Positions 1 to 9,545 of a stretch of DNA of 64,000 nucleotides are shown here, in pieces. The DNA comes from Protula sp. h YS-2021 (taxonomy: Eukaryota > Annelida > Polychaeta > Sabellida > Serpulidae). The DNA is taken from NCBI GenBank assembly GCA_949752745.1, contig OX457031.1, positions 6,856,212 through 6,920,211 on the forward strand. The letters run 5' to 3'. The position numbers were made by a program, and so were the translations under genes. The notes beneath the pieces were generated by a model that made no database searches, had not been told where the DNA came from, and saw only the letters and a program-made list of their open reading frames with translations. Numbering within the stretch: position 1 is the stretch's first letter; the number at the start of each line of letters is the position of its first letter.

Positions 1-125
1 TCGGGGTAATGAGTGGAGCGATATGTCAGGGTAATGGAAGGAGCGATATGTCAGGGTAATGGGTTATGCGATATATCAGGGTAATGGGAGGAGCGATACA
101 GGCTAATGGGAGAAGCGATATCTCA
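1..125. repeat. 25-bp minisatellite, cut by window edge
   Basis: About four to five units built on GAGCGATATGTCAGGGTAAT; successive copies start 25 bp apart near positions 16 and 41. Later copies lose bases and become degenerate by position 120. The array probably continues beyond the left edge. No coding potential is evident. Confidence 0.8.
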
Positions 126-741
126 CCTGTACGTCATACATATCAGAGGCACATGCCATGAGAATATCCGCCAAAGAGGCCAGCCACACACAGGCCAAGT
201 TTTAATACAATCAAGTGCTTCGTAAATGGAATCAGACGCAGAAAATGCCATTAATTTAAATGCATTTATTTGTAGTTGCAATGAATCAGTAAAATATATA
301 ATAAGTAATGAGTGCGAAAAGAGAACTCATAAAAGAGGGGAACTTTTTAAAATAAGTTCAACAAAACATCTACAGCGCTTTGAATTGTTGTATAATATCT
401 TTTAACTCCGCAAATCCACTCGGGATCCCACGAAAATAATACTCATAAAAGAGCGGAACTACTTTTTATAACATTAATTCTGTGTTTATACAGAGAAGAC
501 AGACACATGAGGAAGTTATTATTTGTTTGTAAATCCGATGTCTGTAAGCTGCGATTTTCCGACGTCTCTTAAACGTTGATCAGACGTCGGGATTTTGGTT
601 GCCAATAAGTAGCATCTAAAACGGATGCAACGATTAAACGACCTTCATTTGTTCATTTGTTCTCCGGTCATTTTATCACCTGTCATTTGATCACCGGTAA
701 ATTGTTCACTGGTCATATTCTCGCCGGTCGTTGTTGACCAT
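126..741. other. Gene-free spacer with short direct repeats
   Basis: No gene is recognised. A phrase of the form ACTCATAAAAGAGNGGAACT occurs twice in direct orientation (about 325 and 440). From about 650 to 740 there are five or six degenerate 15-bp units resembling ATCACCGGTCATTTG, leading directly into the satellite array that follows. GACGTC-type words near 565-590 resemble the ACGT-rich MITE-like elements at 49.4 and 59.5 kb. Confidence 0.5.
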
Positions 742-1473
742 ACGTCGGGAAGGCACCGTTGCCTAGACGTCGGGAAGGCATCGTTGCCCAGGCGTCGGAA
801 AGGCATCGTTGCCTAGACGTCGGGAAGGCATCGTTGCCCAGAAGTCGGGAAGGCATTGTCGCCCAGACGTGGGGAAGGCATTGTCGCCTAGACGTCGGGA
901 AGGCATTGTCGCCTAGATGTCGGGAAGGCATTGTCGCCCAGACGTCGGTAAGGCATTGTGGCCTAGACGTCGGGGAGGCATCGTTGCCCAGAAGTCGGGA
1001 AGGCATTGTCGCCCAGACGTGGGGAAGGCATTGTCGCCTAGACGTCGGGAAGGCATTGTAGCCCAGACATCGGGAAGGCATTGTTGCACAGACATCGGGA
1101 AGGCATTGTTGCACAGACGTCGAGAAGGCATCGTTGCCTAGACGTCGGGAAGGCATTGTTGCACAGACGTCGGGAAGGCATCGTTGTCTAAACGTCGGGA
1201 AGGCATCGTTGCCCAGACGTCGGGAAGGCATCGTTGCTCAGGCGTCGGGAAGGCATCGTTGTCTAGACGTCGGGAAGGCATCGTTACCCAGACGTCGGGA
1301 AGGCATTGTTACCTAGACGTCGGGAACGCATGGTTACCTAGACGTCGGGAAGGCATTGTCGCCTAGACTTCGAGAAGTGATTGTCGCCCAGACGTCGGGA
1401 AGGCATCGTTGCTCAGGCGTCGGGAAGGCATCGTTGCCTAGATGTCGGGAAGGCATCGTTGCCCAGACGTCGG
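742..1473. repeat. 25-bp satellite, left block
   Basis: About 29 units of 25 bp built on GTCGGGAAGGCATCGTTGCC followed by TAGAC, with CATTG/CATCG and GTTGCC/GTCGCC variants. Because 25 is not a multiple of three, long open frames appear in several frames on both strands; I treat them as artefacts. The array is interrupted at 1474 by a foldback element and resumes in the same phase and orientation at 3861, so the two blocks were once one array of about 46 units. Confidence 0.95.
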
Positions 1474-2029
1474 AGTAGTTGAGAAACGAGAGTACGAGCA
1501 CAGGAAGTGACGTCATAATGACATCATATAGACTATTTGCATAGGTGGTTGGAAGCATAATTGAAACTTTGTAAAAAGTGACCGATTTGAATGAAAATTT
1601 TACCGTTTGATTCAGTTTTATATCTAGTTTTGATATAAAGTAGTCATAGGCTATTCGCATATTTGGCTGTATGCATAATTGATTCACCTTAAAATTTTAA
1701 CTTAAAAGTGAGATAACTTCCGTCATGGTTAACAGATTTGAATGAAAATTTCACCGTTTGATTTAGTTTTATGTCTAGTTTACAGTGATTATAGAGACTA
1801 TTTGCATAGTGGGGCTGTAAACACTTTGTGGGAGCACACCCCGCAATCAAAGATGGTGTTCGAATGGCAAGCACCCCTCCCCCTCCCATTCAAACATGTG
1901 TTCCAATGACAAACCTCCCATTCAAAGACGGTGTTCGAATGGCAAGCGCCCCCATTCAAACGTGTGTTCGAATCATTTTTTTATTTTTTTTGGAAGATAT
2001 TACGTCATAGTATTGTTCAATAAGTTTTT

Positions 2030-2345
2030 TTTTCAACAAGTTGTTTAACAATTGTGCAACAAGTTGTTGTACAACAATTGTTCAACAAACTGTTGTTCAA
2101 CATGTTGAACATGTTGTTCAACAAGTTGGACATGTTCAACATGTTGTTGAACAAGTTGAACATGTTCAACATGTTCTTGACTAAGTTGAACATGTTCAAC
2201 ATGTTGAACATGTTGTTCAACATGTTCAACATGTTGTTCAACAAGTTGAACATGTTAAACATGTTGTTGACTAAGTTGAACATGTTCAACATGTTGAACA
2301 TGTTGTTCAACAAGTTCAACATGTTCAACATGTTGAACATGTTGT
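2030..2345. repeat. AACATGTTG array, left arm of FB-1
   Basis: Dense TTGAACATGTTCAACA-type words, each close to self-complementary, with interspersed CTAAGTTGAACATG units. It is the reverse complement of the array at 2894-3290. Translation gives Met/Leu/Asn/Phe strings in several frames on both strands, so it is not evidence for protein. Both local hairpins and a long intramolecular stem are possible. Confidence 0.9.
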
Positions 2346-2650
2346 CTACGTCTAGGGTTAGGGGTAGGGTTATGCCGCTAGCGTCATGACGTCTTTATGA
2401 CGTCATCATGACGTCATTATGACGTCATTATGACGTCATCACGTCATCATTATGACGTCATCACCATGACATCGTTGCCTAGACGTCATCACCATTTTTG
2501 ATAAAGCATGCGCCTGTTCGAATGACGTCATTATGACGTCATAATGATGATGTGATGACGTCATAATGACATCATTATGACGTCATAAAGACGTCATGAC
2601 GTTAGACTCCTCTAAGCGGCATAACACCATCCCTAACCCTAGACGTAGAC
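2346..2650. repeat. CRE-palindrome module at the centre of FB-1
   Basis: This palindromic block contains many ATGACGTCAT words and is flanked on both sides by a TAGGGTTAGGG-type word next to a GCGGCATAAC-type word, in inverted orientation. The same words (GGCGGCATATCCCGAACCC and CCCTAACCCTAGG) lie near the outer ends of FB-2. FB-1 therefore carries terminal-type sequence at its centre, as if two element ends were joined tail to tail. The CCCTAA pairs are too short to be telomeric. Confidence 0.75.
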
Positions 2651-2740
2651 AACATGTTCAACAACATGTTGAGCATGTTGAACTTGTTGAACATGTTGTT
2701 TAACATGTTGTTCAACAAGTTGAACATGTTCAACATTTGA

Positions 2741-2893
2741 CTAAACTTTATAACAAAGACTTTGTAAATCAACAAATGTTGTAATATTGTTATAGATTTA
2801 AGCTGTGTATATTTAAGTGTATTAATAAAACTATTCACCATATCTCTTGTTTTTTTCTGAACTGGCTGCTATTGTTTATCAATTGCTTGAACT
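2741..2893 (-). other. Core remnant in FB-1, homologous to FB-2 core
   Basis: Read on the minus strand, this unique segment aligns with the FB-2 core just beyond the end of its reading frame (about 45832-45935). Shared phrases include AGTTCAGAAAAA, GAATAGTTTTATT, a TTTGTTGATNTACAANGTCTT-type word and AGTTTAGTCAAAT. FB-1 stops matching immediately before the point where the FB-2 coding region would begin. It is therefore a deletion derivative that kept only the 3' flank of the gene. No coding function remains. Confidence 0.8.
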
Positions 2894-3290
2894 ACAACAT
2901 GTTGAACAATATGTTAACAACACTTAGTCAACAACATGTTCAACATGTTTAACATGTTCAACTTGTTCAACAACATGTTGAACATGTTGAACTTGTTGAA
3001 CAACATGTTTAACATGTTGAACATGTTCAACTTAGTCAACAACATGTTTAACATGTTCAATTTGTTGAACAACATGTTGAACATGTTGAACAACATGTTC
3101 AACATGTTGAACATGTTCAACTTAGTCAAGAACATGTTGAACATGTTCAACTTGTTCAAAAACATGTTGAACATGTCCAACTTGTTGAACAACATGTTCA
3201 ACATGTTGAACAACAGTTTGTTGAACAATTGTTGTACAACAACTTGTTGCACAATTGTTAAACAACTTGTTGAAAAAAAAACTTGTTGAA
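2894..3290. repeat. AACATGTTG array, right arm of FB-1
   Basis: Inverted counterpart of 2030-2345; the match includes the distinctive ACAATTGTTGTACAACAAC segment (3225-3245 versus about 2068-2088). It is longer than the left array because the right half contains the core remnant and additional units. TTGAACATGTTGAAC-like words can form many alternative hairpins. Confidence 0.9.
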
Positions 3291-3860
3291 CAATACTATG
3301 ACGTAATATCTTCCAAAAAAAATAAAAAAATTATTCGAACACACGTTTGAATGGGGGCGCTTGCCATTCGAACACCGTCTTTGAATGGGAGGTTTGTCAT
3401 TGGAACACATGTTTGAATGGAATGGGGAGGGGTGCTTGCCATTCGAACACCATCTTTGATTGCGGGGTGTGCTCCCACAAAGTGTTTACAGCCACCTATG
3501 CAAATAGTCTCTATAATCACTGTAAACTAGACATAAAACTAAATCAAACGGTGAAATTTTCATTCAAATCTGTTAACCATGACGGAAGTTATCTCACTTT
3601 TAAGTTAAAATTTTAAGGTGAATCAATTATGCATACAGCCAAATATGCGAATAGCCTATGACTACTTTATATCAAAACTAGATATAAAACTGAATCAAAC
3701 GGTAAAATTTTCATTCAAATCGGTTAACTATAACAAAAGTTATCCCACTTTTTCACTTTTTACAAAGTTTCAATTATGCTTCCAACCACCTATGCAAATA
3801 GTCTATATGATGTCATTATGACGTCACTTCCCGTGCTCGTACTCTCGTTTCTCAACTACT

Positions 3861-4285
3861 CGTCGGGAAGGCATTGTCGAACAGACGTCGGGAAGGTATT
3901 GTTGCCTAGACGTCGGGAAGGCATTGCTGCACAGACGTCGGGAAGGCATCGTTGCCTAGACGTCGAGAAGGCATCGTTGCCTAGACGTTAGGAAGGCATC
4001 GTTGCCTAGACGTCGGGAAGGCATTGTTGCACAGACGTCGGGAAGGCATCGTTGCCTAGACGTCGGGAAGGCATAGTTGCCCAGACGTCGGGAAGGCATC
4101 GTTGCCTAGACGTCGGGAAGGCATCGTTGCCTAGACGTTAGGAAGGCATCGTTGCCTAGACGTCGGGAAGGCATTGTTGCACAGACGTCGGGAAGGCATC
4201 GTTGCCTAGACGTCGGGAAGGCATAGTTGCCCAGACTTCGAGAAGGCATCGTTGCCTAGACGTCGATAAAGCATTGTCGCCCAGG
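3861..4285. repeat. 25-bp satellite, right block
   Basis: About 17 more units of the same 25-bp repeat as 742-1473, in the same orientation, resuming immediately after the foldback element. Several units occur as a repeated larger block (for example the TAGACGTTAGGAAGGCATCG variant appears twice about 150 bp apart), suggesting local block duplication. Confidence 0.95.
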
Positions 4286-4752
4286 GATAGACCACAACTT
4301 GTGACGCTGCGCACAAATGAAGCGCACGACTTTTTGCTGGTTGTTGCGGACGCGTCCAGTGCAGTTCTATTAAAACGCACTCTTTGATTAGTCTTTCTTA
4401 TATGTGATAATTGACGTCACGCACTTTGATGCACGGCATGTGCGGAAGGCTTGACACCAGGCTTTCCCCGTGTACACAAAGCGCGAAGCTTGCGGCAATC
4501 AGTATCCATTGATGATCAAAAGACGCGCTCGTGTTTGATCCAAAGCGAGGCCGGGCAACAAGCAACAACCCGATAACCTCAAAGTTTTCCTTTTATGTAT
4601 TTTACAAAAACGTATTAAGAGCGAATAAAACAGCTTGAAACAGAGCAGAAACGAGTGGCATAATGGTCCTGCTTCCGGCCAGTAGTGCAGCACCGAGTGG
4701 AGGCTAGGTCGAACAATGATTCATGTCTGTCTTATGTAAGGTTAATAACACT
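4286..4752. other. Spacer without recognised gene
   Basis: No gene is recognised. About 4287-4388 is open on the plus strand in continuation with the satellite and codes for a plausible-looking 33-residue tail (including HDFLLVVADASSAVL), but there is no independent start and no family I know. The remainder is unique-looking sequence with short frames only. Confidence 0.4.
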
Positions 4753-6490
4753 GCCGTGTGAAGGTCTCATCCTCATCCATGTCACTCCCATGTGAGACCG
4801 AGTGGAGGTCTCGTCCTGATCCATGCCACTCCCATTTGAGGCCGAGTGGAGGTCTCACCCTGATCCATGTCACTCCCATGTGAGGCCACGTGGAGGTCTC
4901 ACCCTGATCCAAGTCACTCCAATGGAAGGCCACTGGAGGTCTCGTCCTGATCCAAGTCACTCCCATGTGAGGCCACGTGGAGGTCTCGTCCTGATCCATG
5001 TCACTCCCATGTGAGACCGAGTGGAGGTCTCACCTGATCCATGTCACTCCCATGTGAGGCCACGTGGAGGTCTCACCCTGATCCAAGTCACTCCCATGTG
5101 AGGCCACGTGGAGGTCTCACCCTGATCCAAGTCACTCCAATGGAAGGCCACTGGAGGTCTCGTCCTGATCCATGTCACTCCCATGTGAGACCGAGTGGAG
5201 GTCTCACCTGATCCATGTCACTCCCATGTGAGGCCACGTGGAGGTCTCACCCTGATCCAAGTCACTCCAATGGAAGGCCACTGGAGGTCTCGTCCTGATC
5301 CATGTCACTCCCATGTGAGACCGAGTGGAGGTCTCACCTGATCCATGTCACTCCCATGTGAGGCCACGTGGAGATCTCACCCTGATCCAAGTCACTCCCA
5401 TGTAAGGCCACGTGGAGGTCTCACCCTGATCCAAGTCACTGCCATGTGAGGCCGCGTGGAGGTCTCGTCCTGATCCATGTCACGCCCATGTAAGGCCACG
5501 TGGAGGTCTCACCCTGATCCAAGTCACTCCCATGTAAGGACACGTGGAGGTCTCACCCTGATCCAAGTCACTCCCATGTAAGGCCGCGTGGAGGTCTCAC
5601 AATGATCCAAGTCACTCCCATGTGAGGCCATGTGGAGGTCTCGTCCTGATCCATGTCACGCCCATGTGAGGCCACGTGGAGGTCTCACCCTGATCCAAGT
5701 CACTCCCATGTGAGGCCACGTGGAGGTCTCGTCCTGATCCATGTCACGACCATGTAAGGCCACTGGAGGTCTAATTCTGGTCAATGTCACTCCCATATGA
5801 GGCCACGTGGAGGTCTCACCCTGATCCAAGTCACTCCCATGTGAGGCCACGTGGAGGTCTCGTCCTGATCCATGTCACTCCCATGCGAGGCCACGTGGAG
5901 GTCTCACCCTGATCCAAGTCACTCCCATGTGAGGCCACGTGGAGGTCTCGTCCTGATCCATGTCAGGCCCATGTACGGCCACTGGAGGTCTAATTCTGGT
6001 CAATGTCACTCCCATTTGAGGCCACGTGGAGGTCTCGCCCTGATCCATGTCACTCCGATGTGAGGCTGCGTGGAGGTCTCAAACTGATCCATGTCACTCC
6101 TATGTAAGGCCGAGTGGAAGTCTCACCCTGATCCATGTCACTCCCGTGTAAGGCCGGGTGGAGGTCTAACCCTGATCCAAGTCACTCCCATGTAAGGCCA
6201 CGTGGAGGTCTCACCCTGATCCATGTCACGCCCATGTAAGGCCACTGGAGGTCTAATTCTGGTCAATGTCACTCCCATTTGAGGCCACGTGGAAGTCTCA
6301 CCCTGATCCATGTCACTCCCGTGTAAGGTCACGTGGAAGTCTCAAACTGATCCCTGTCAGTCCAATGTAAGGCCAAATGAAGGTCTAATTCTGGTCCATA
6401 TCACTCCCATGTGAGGCCGAGCGCAGGTCTATTTCTGGTCCATATCACTCCCATGAGAAGCCGAGTGTAGGTCCCACCCTGATTCATGTC
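4753..6490. repeat. 44-bp minisatellite with E-box core
   Basis: About 39 units of 44 bp built on CATGTGAGGCCACGTGGAGG, joined by GTCTCACCCTGATCCAAGTC-type sequence. Sub-variants (AATGGAAGGCCACTGGAGG; GAGACCGAGTGGAGG) recur in fixed order near 4.9-5.3 kb, indicating a higher-order repeat. Many units carry the palindrome CACGTG. Units become degenerate toward 6.4 kb. Apparent proteins from this stretch are repeat translations. Confidence 0.95.
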
Positions 6491-6869
6491 TGTACCATGC
6501 CAAGCAGAATAACAGCAGCATCTGTTGCATTTCCCGGTGATCATCTCACAGATCAAATAATTAATCAATTCCCTCTGACAAAAATGAAAGAAAAGAATAT
6601 GAAAACTACTGGAGGAGCCAAAAAATGGAACCAACCACTCACCCTTCTTGATAGCCCACACAATAGCAATACTTCATTCTATGCAGGATGCTTTTTTGCC
6701 TACAGCCGGAGGAAAATATCCTTAAAAAGAGGCGAGAGCAATATGTGTTCACAAATACTGCCCTCCTCGTTTCTTTCTTTCTTTACGTGCGGCCCGCTAG
6801 GCATATAGAGAGATATTGCCCATATTTCAACACATTTGTGAACATATTTTGAAATATGACAACGAATTT
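6491..6869. other. Spacer without recognised gene
   Basis: Unique-looking sequence. A frame of about 100 codons runs on the plus strand (6497-6808), but its start is fused to the end of the 44-bp array, it has no recognisable domain, and codon composition gives no support. I do not call a gene. Confidence 0.4.
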
Positions 6870-6957
6870 TTAGCTGTTACAGTCAACTCTGATATTTTTT
6901 CTGTTACGGTCAACTCTGATATTTTTTCTGTTACGGTCAACTCTGATATTTTTTCCT
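6870..6957. repeat. 27-bp tandem repeat, three copies
   Basis: Three nearly identical 27-bp units containing TCTGATATTTTTTCTGTTAC and GGTCAACTC, starting at TGTTACAGTC near 6876. This is a short, young triplication. Confidence 0.9.
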
Positions 6958-7030
6958 GTTTCTTGGAGAAGAACGTCACACGTCACACCAAAAAGACCAT
7001 TGTGGCAAAAGTGGCCAATGACTAGGTTGG

Positions 7031-7320
7031 TTGTATAAATGGTTGTATAAAAAACTAGGCGGTACAGGTGATTATATAAAGCACTCATGCGGTACAAGTG
7101 ATCATAAAAACCCATGCGGTACAGGGGTTATCCAAAAAACTACCGCGCTGCAGGCCATTATATAAAAAAACTCAAATAGTATGATACAAATGTTGTGTAT
7201 AATCATATGATACACGTAGCTGTGTAAAGACCAATGTGATTTTATCATGTGACACACTTATTCGCGTAAAGACCAATGCGGTACAACAGTCGTGCAAGAG
7301 GCTGACTGGGTACAGATATG
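7031..7320. repeat. Degenerate GCGGTACAG repeat
   Basis: About five units of roughly 30-35 bp containing GCGGTACAGGTGATTATA-like and ATAAAAAAACTC-like words (7031-7150). They are followed by more diverged relatives (ATGATACAAATGTT, GACCAATGCGGTACAAC) to about 7310. Copies differ at many positions, so this is an old array. Confidence 0.65.
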
Positions 7321-7353
7321 CTGCAGGTTACAACTTAAATGAATTACTCATGT

Positions 7354-7585
7354 GAAAATACCCACAGGAAGGTACTCACAAGAGAGTACTCACAGGAAAG
7401 TACTGATATGAATGTATTCATAGGAAAGTATTCATAGGGAAGTACTCATAGGAAAGTACTCATATGAAAGTACCCATAGAAAAGTACCCACAGGAAAGTA
7501 ATCATAGGGAAGTACTCATAGGGAAGTACTTAGAGCAAAGTGCTCACAAAAAAGTACTCATAGGAAAGTACTCAAAGGAAAGTGA
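7354..7585. repeat. 14-bp minisatellite AAGTACTCATAGGA
   Basis: About sixteen units of 14-15 bp with consensus AAGTACTCATAGGA. Variants replace TCAT with CCAC or CTTAG. AGTACT is palindromic in most units. Confidence 0.9.
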
Positions 7586-8080
7586 TCCCATCACCCTTTC
7601 CTATAATCAACGCCTAAACAGTAACAATTTTTCGCTTTGAGAGATTAATGGGCTTCATAATGTGCTCGAACTATTTCATTGAAAGTAAGAACATAAATAT
7701 ATTAAATTTTTTTAAAACGACAAAATAATTTCAATATTCTAAACTTAAGTGAAGTAGTTCCTTAATTGGCGTTTCATAGGACATGAAAATAAATGATCAG
7801 AAAAGCTTTCAGCAAGGCTAAACTTGGGCGAGTTCTGAGTGCTCCGAACCTTGGCACCATCAGAAGAGAGCCATGGGGTTATATCGTCGGCAGAAGCATC
7901 TGAAATGTTTTAATATCTTTGCTGTTTGCTGTTTCTGCAATATACTGCAGCACTTTTGACAGTATGAAATAATAAATCAGTGTTAGAAGAGAAGCTCTAA
8001 CGCCTTTCAGAAATACGCCTTTCTGAGCTAAATGAGACTCGAAGTGCTTGAGGAAAGATCATCACTAAGACTTCCAAGAC
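7586..8080. other. AT-rich spacer without recognised gene
   Basis: No gene, RNA or clear element termini are seen in these 500 bases. AT-rich runs occur near 7690-7750. Confidence 0.5.
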
Positions 8081-8985
8081 CTATAGGCCCAGTTCAACAG
8101 TCCTATGCCCATCCCCCAGCGCATAGGCTCAAGCAACATTCCTACGCCCATCCCAAAACGCTCAGGCTCGGGCAACATTCCTACGCCCATCCCAAGGCGG
8201 ATAGGCCCAGTCAACATTCCTTCGTGCATCCCAAGGCGTATATGCTCAGTCAACACTCCTAAGATTATTTAAAGGCGTATAGGCCCAGTCAACATTCCTA
8301 AGCCCGTTCCAAGAGGTATAGGCCCATTCAACATTCCTTCGTGTATCCCAAGGCGTATATGCTTAGTCAGCATTCCTAAGCCTATTTAAAAGCGTATAGG
8401 TACAGTCAATATTCCTACGCCCATCCCGAGACGTATAAGCCCAAGCAACATTCCTTCATGAATCCCAAGGCGTATAGGCCCAGTCAAAATTCCTTAGCCC
8501 ATCAAAGAAGTATAGGCTCAGTCAACATTCCAACGCCCACCCCAAGATGTACACGCCCAGGCAAAATTTCCTACGCCCATCTCAAGACGTATAGGCCCAG
8601 TCAACATTCCAACGCCCATCCAAAGACGTATAGGCCCAGTCAAAATTCCTACGCCCATCCCAAGGCGTATAGGCCTAGTCAACATTCCTTAGCGCATCCA
8701 AAGAAGTATAGGCCCAGTCAACATTCCAACACCCACCCCAAGATGTACACGCCCAGGCAAAATTTCCTAAGCCCATCTCAAGACGCATAGGCCCAGTCAA
8801 CATTTCAACGCCGATCCCAAAACGTTTAGGCCCAGTCAACAGTCCTACGACCATCCAAAGCGTATAGGCCCAGTCAACACTCCTTCGGCCATCCCAATGC
8901 GCAAAGGTCCAGTCAACATTCCTACGCCTATCCCAAGACGTATAGGCCCAGGCAACATTCCAACTCTAATCCCAACACATCCATG
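8081..8985. repeat. 39-bp minisatellite
   Basis: About 23 units of 38-39 bp built on TAGGCCCAGTCAACATTCCT followed by ACGCCCATCCCAAGGCGTA. A multi-unit block with the variant GATGTACACGCCCAGGCAAAA appears twice (about 8550 and 8740), showing block duplication. Open frames on both strands are repeat translations. Confidence 0.95.
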
Positions 8986-9084
8986 ACAGGTCACAAAACA
9001 GATCAGAACCAGGACGCAAAATATTAGTTTGTCCAGCGTGCTTTTGAAAATATTCACGGAAATCGGCTGGAATCAAATCCCGCG

Positions 9085-9545
9085 TTAAAGAATGACCCAA
9101 GGGTAGGATACTGTGGCTGTCCTGTAGGGTACTGTGACGGAGGGGTGACCACACTATGACTGTGGCTGTCATGTAGGGCACTGTGACGTAGGGGTGACCA
9201 CACTGTGATTGTGGCTATCCTGTAGGGTACTGTGACGATGGACGGACCACACTGTGATTGAGGCTGTCCTGTAGCGTACTGTGACTGAGAGGTGACCACA
9301 CTATGATTGTGGCTGTCCTGTAGGGTACTGTGACGGAAGGGTGACCACACTGTGATTGTGGAAGTCCAGAAGGGTACTGTGACGGGGGGGATGACCACAC
9401 TATGGTTGTCGCTATCCTGTAGGGTACTGTGACGGAGGTGACCACACTTATGACTGTGGCTGTCATGTAGGGCACTGTGACGTAGGGGTGACCACAATAT
9501 GATTGTGGCTATCCTGTAGGGTACTGTGACGGAGGTGACCACACT
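9085..9545. repeat. 49-bp minisatellite
   Basis: About nine units of 49-50 bp built on CTGTGACGGAGGGGTGACCA and ATTGTGGCTATCCTGTAGGG. The word GTGACCACACTGTGGTTGTCG connects this unit to the adjoining 57-bp array, so the two probably arose from a common seed. The unit length is not a multiple of three, and the same DNA is read in different frames by the long minus-strand frame that crosses it. Confidence 0.9.

Larger units (their letters stand above)
1474..3860. mobile_element. Foldback DNA element FB-1 (non-autonomous)
   Basis: The element begins AGTAGTTGAGAAACGAGAG and ends with its reverse complement. It is bounded by CGTCGG on both sides (1468-1473 and 3861-3866), consistent with a 6-bp target duplication, though the host array itself contains CGTCGG. 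From each end inward come a CRE-like TGACGTCATAATGACATCAT, about two 150-bp subterminal repeats, an ATTCAAAGACGGTGTTCGAA segment, and arrays of TTGAACATGTTG words. The arms are near-perfect reverse complements for hundreds of bases. The right half also holds an extra array and a 150-bp unique segment. Its termini, layers and core match FB-2 at 44.3-47.5 kb. No transposase is present, so it would need one in trans. Polinton-like, IS3EU-like or Dada-like mobilisation (all with about 6-bp duplications, from memory) are possibilities. Confidence 0.85.

Noticed and set aside
2635..2650. Telomere-like CCCTAACCCTAG words (also at 44480 and 47255)
   Set aside because: Only two units each, always at the same position within FB elements; not telomeric DNA.
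2017..3289. Met/Leu/Asn/Phe repeat proteins on both strands
   Set aside because: They come from TTGAACATGTTG words that are self-complementary and open in several frames.
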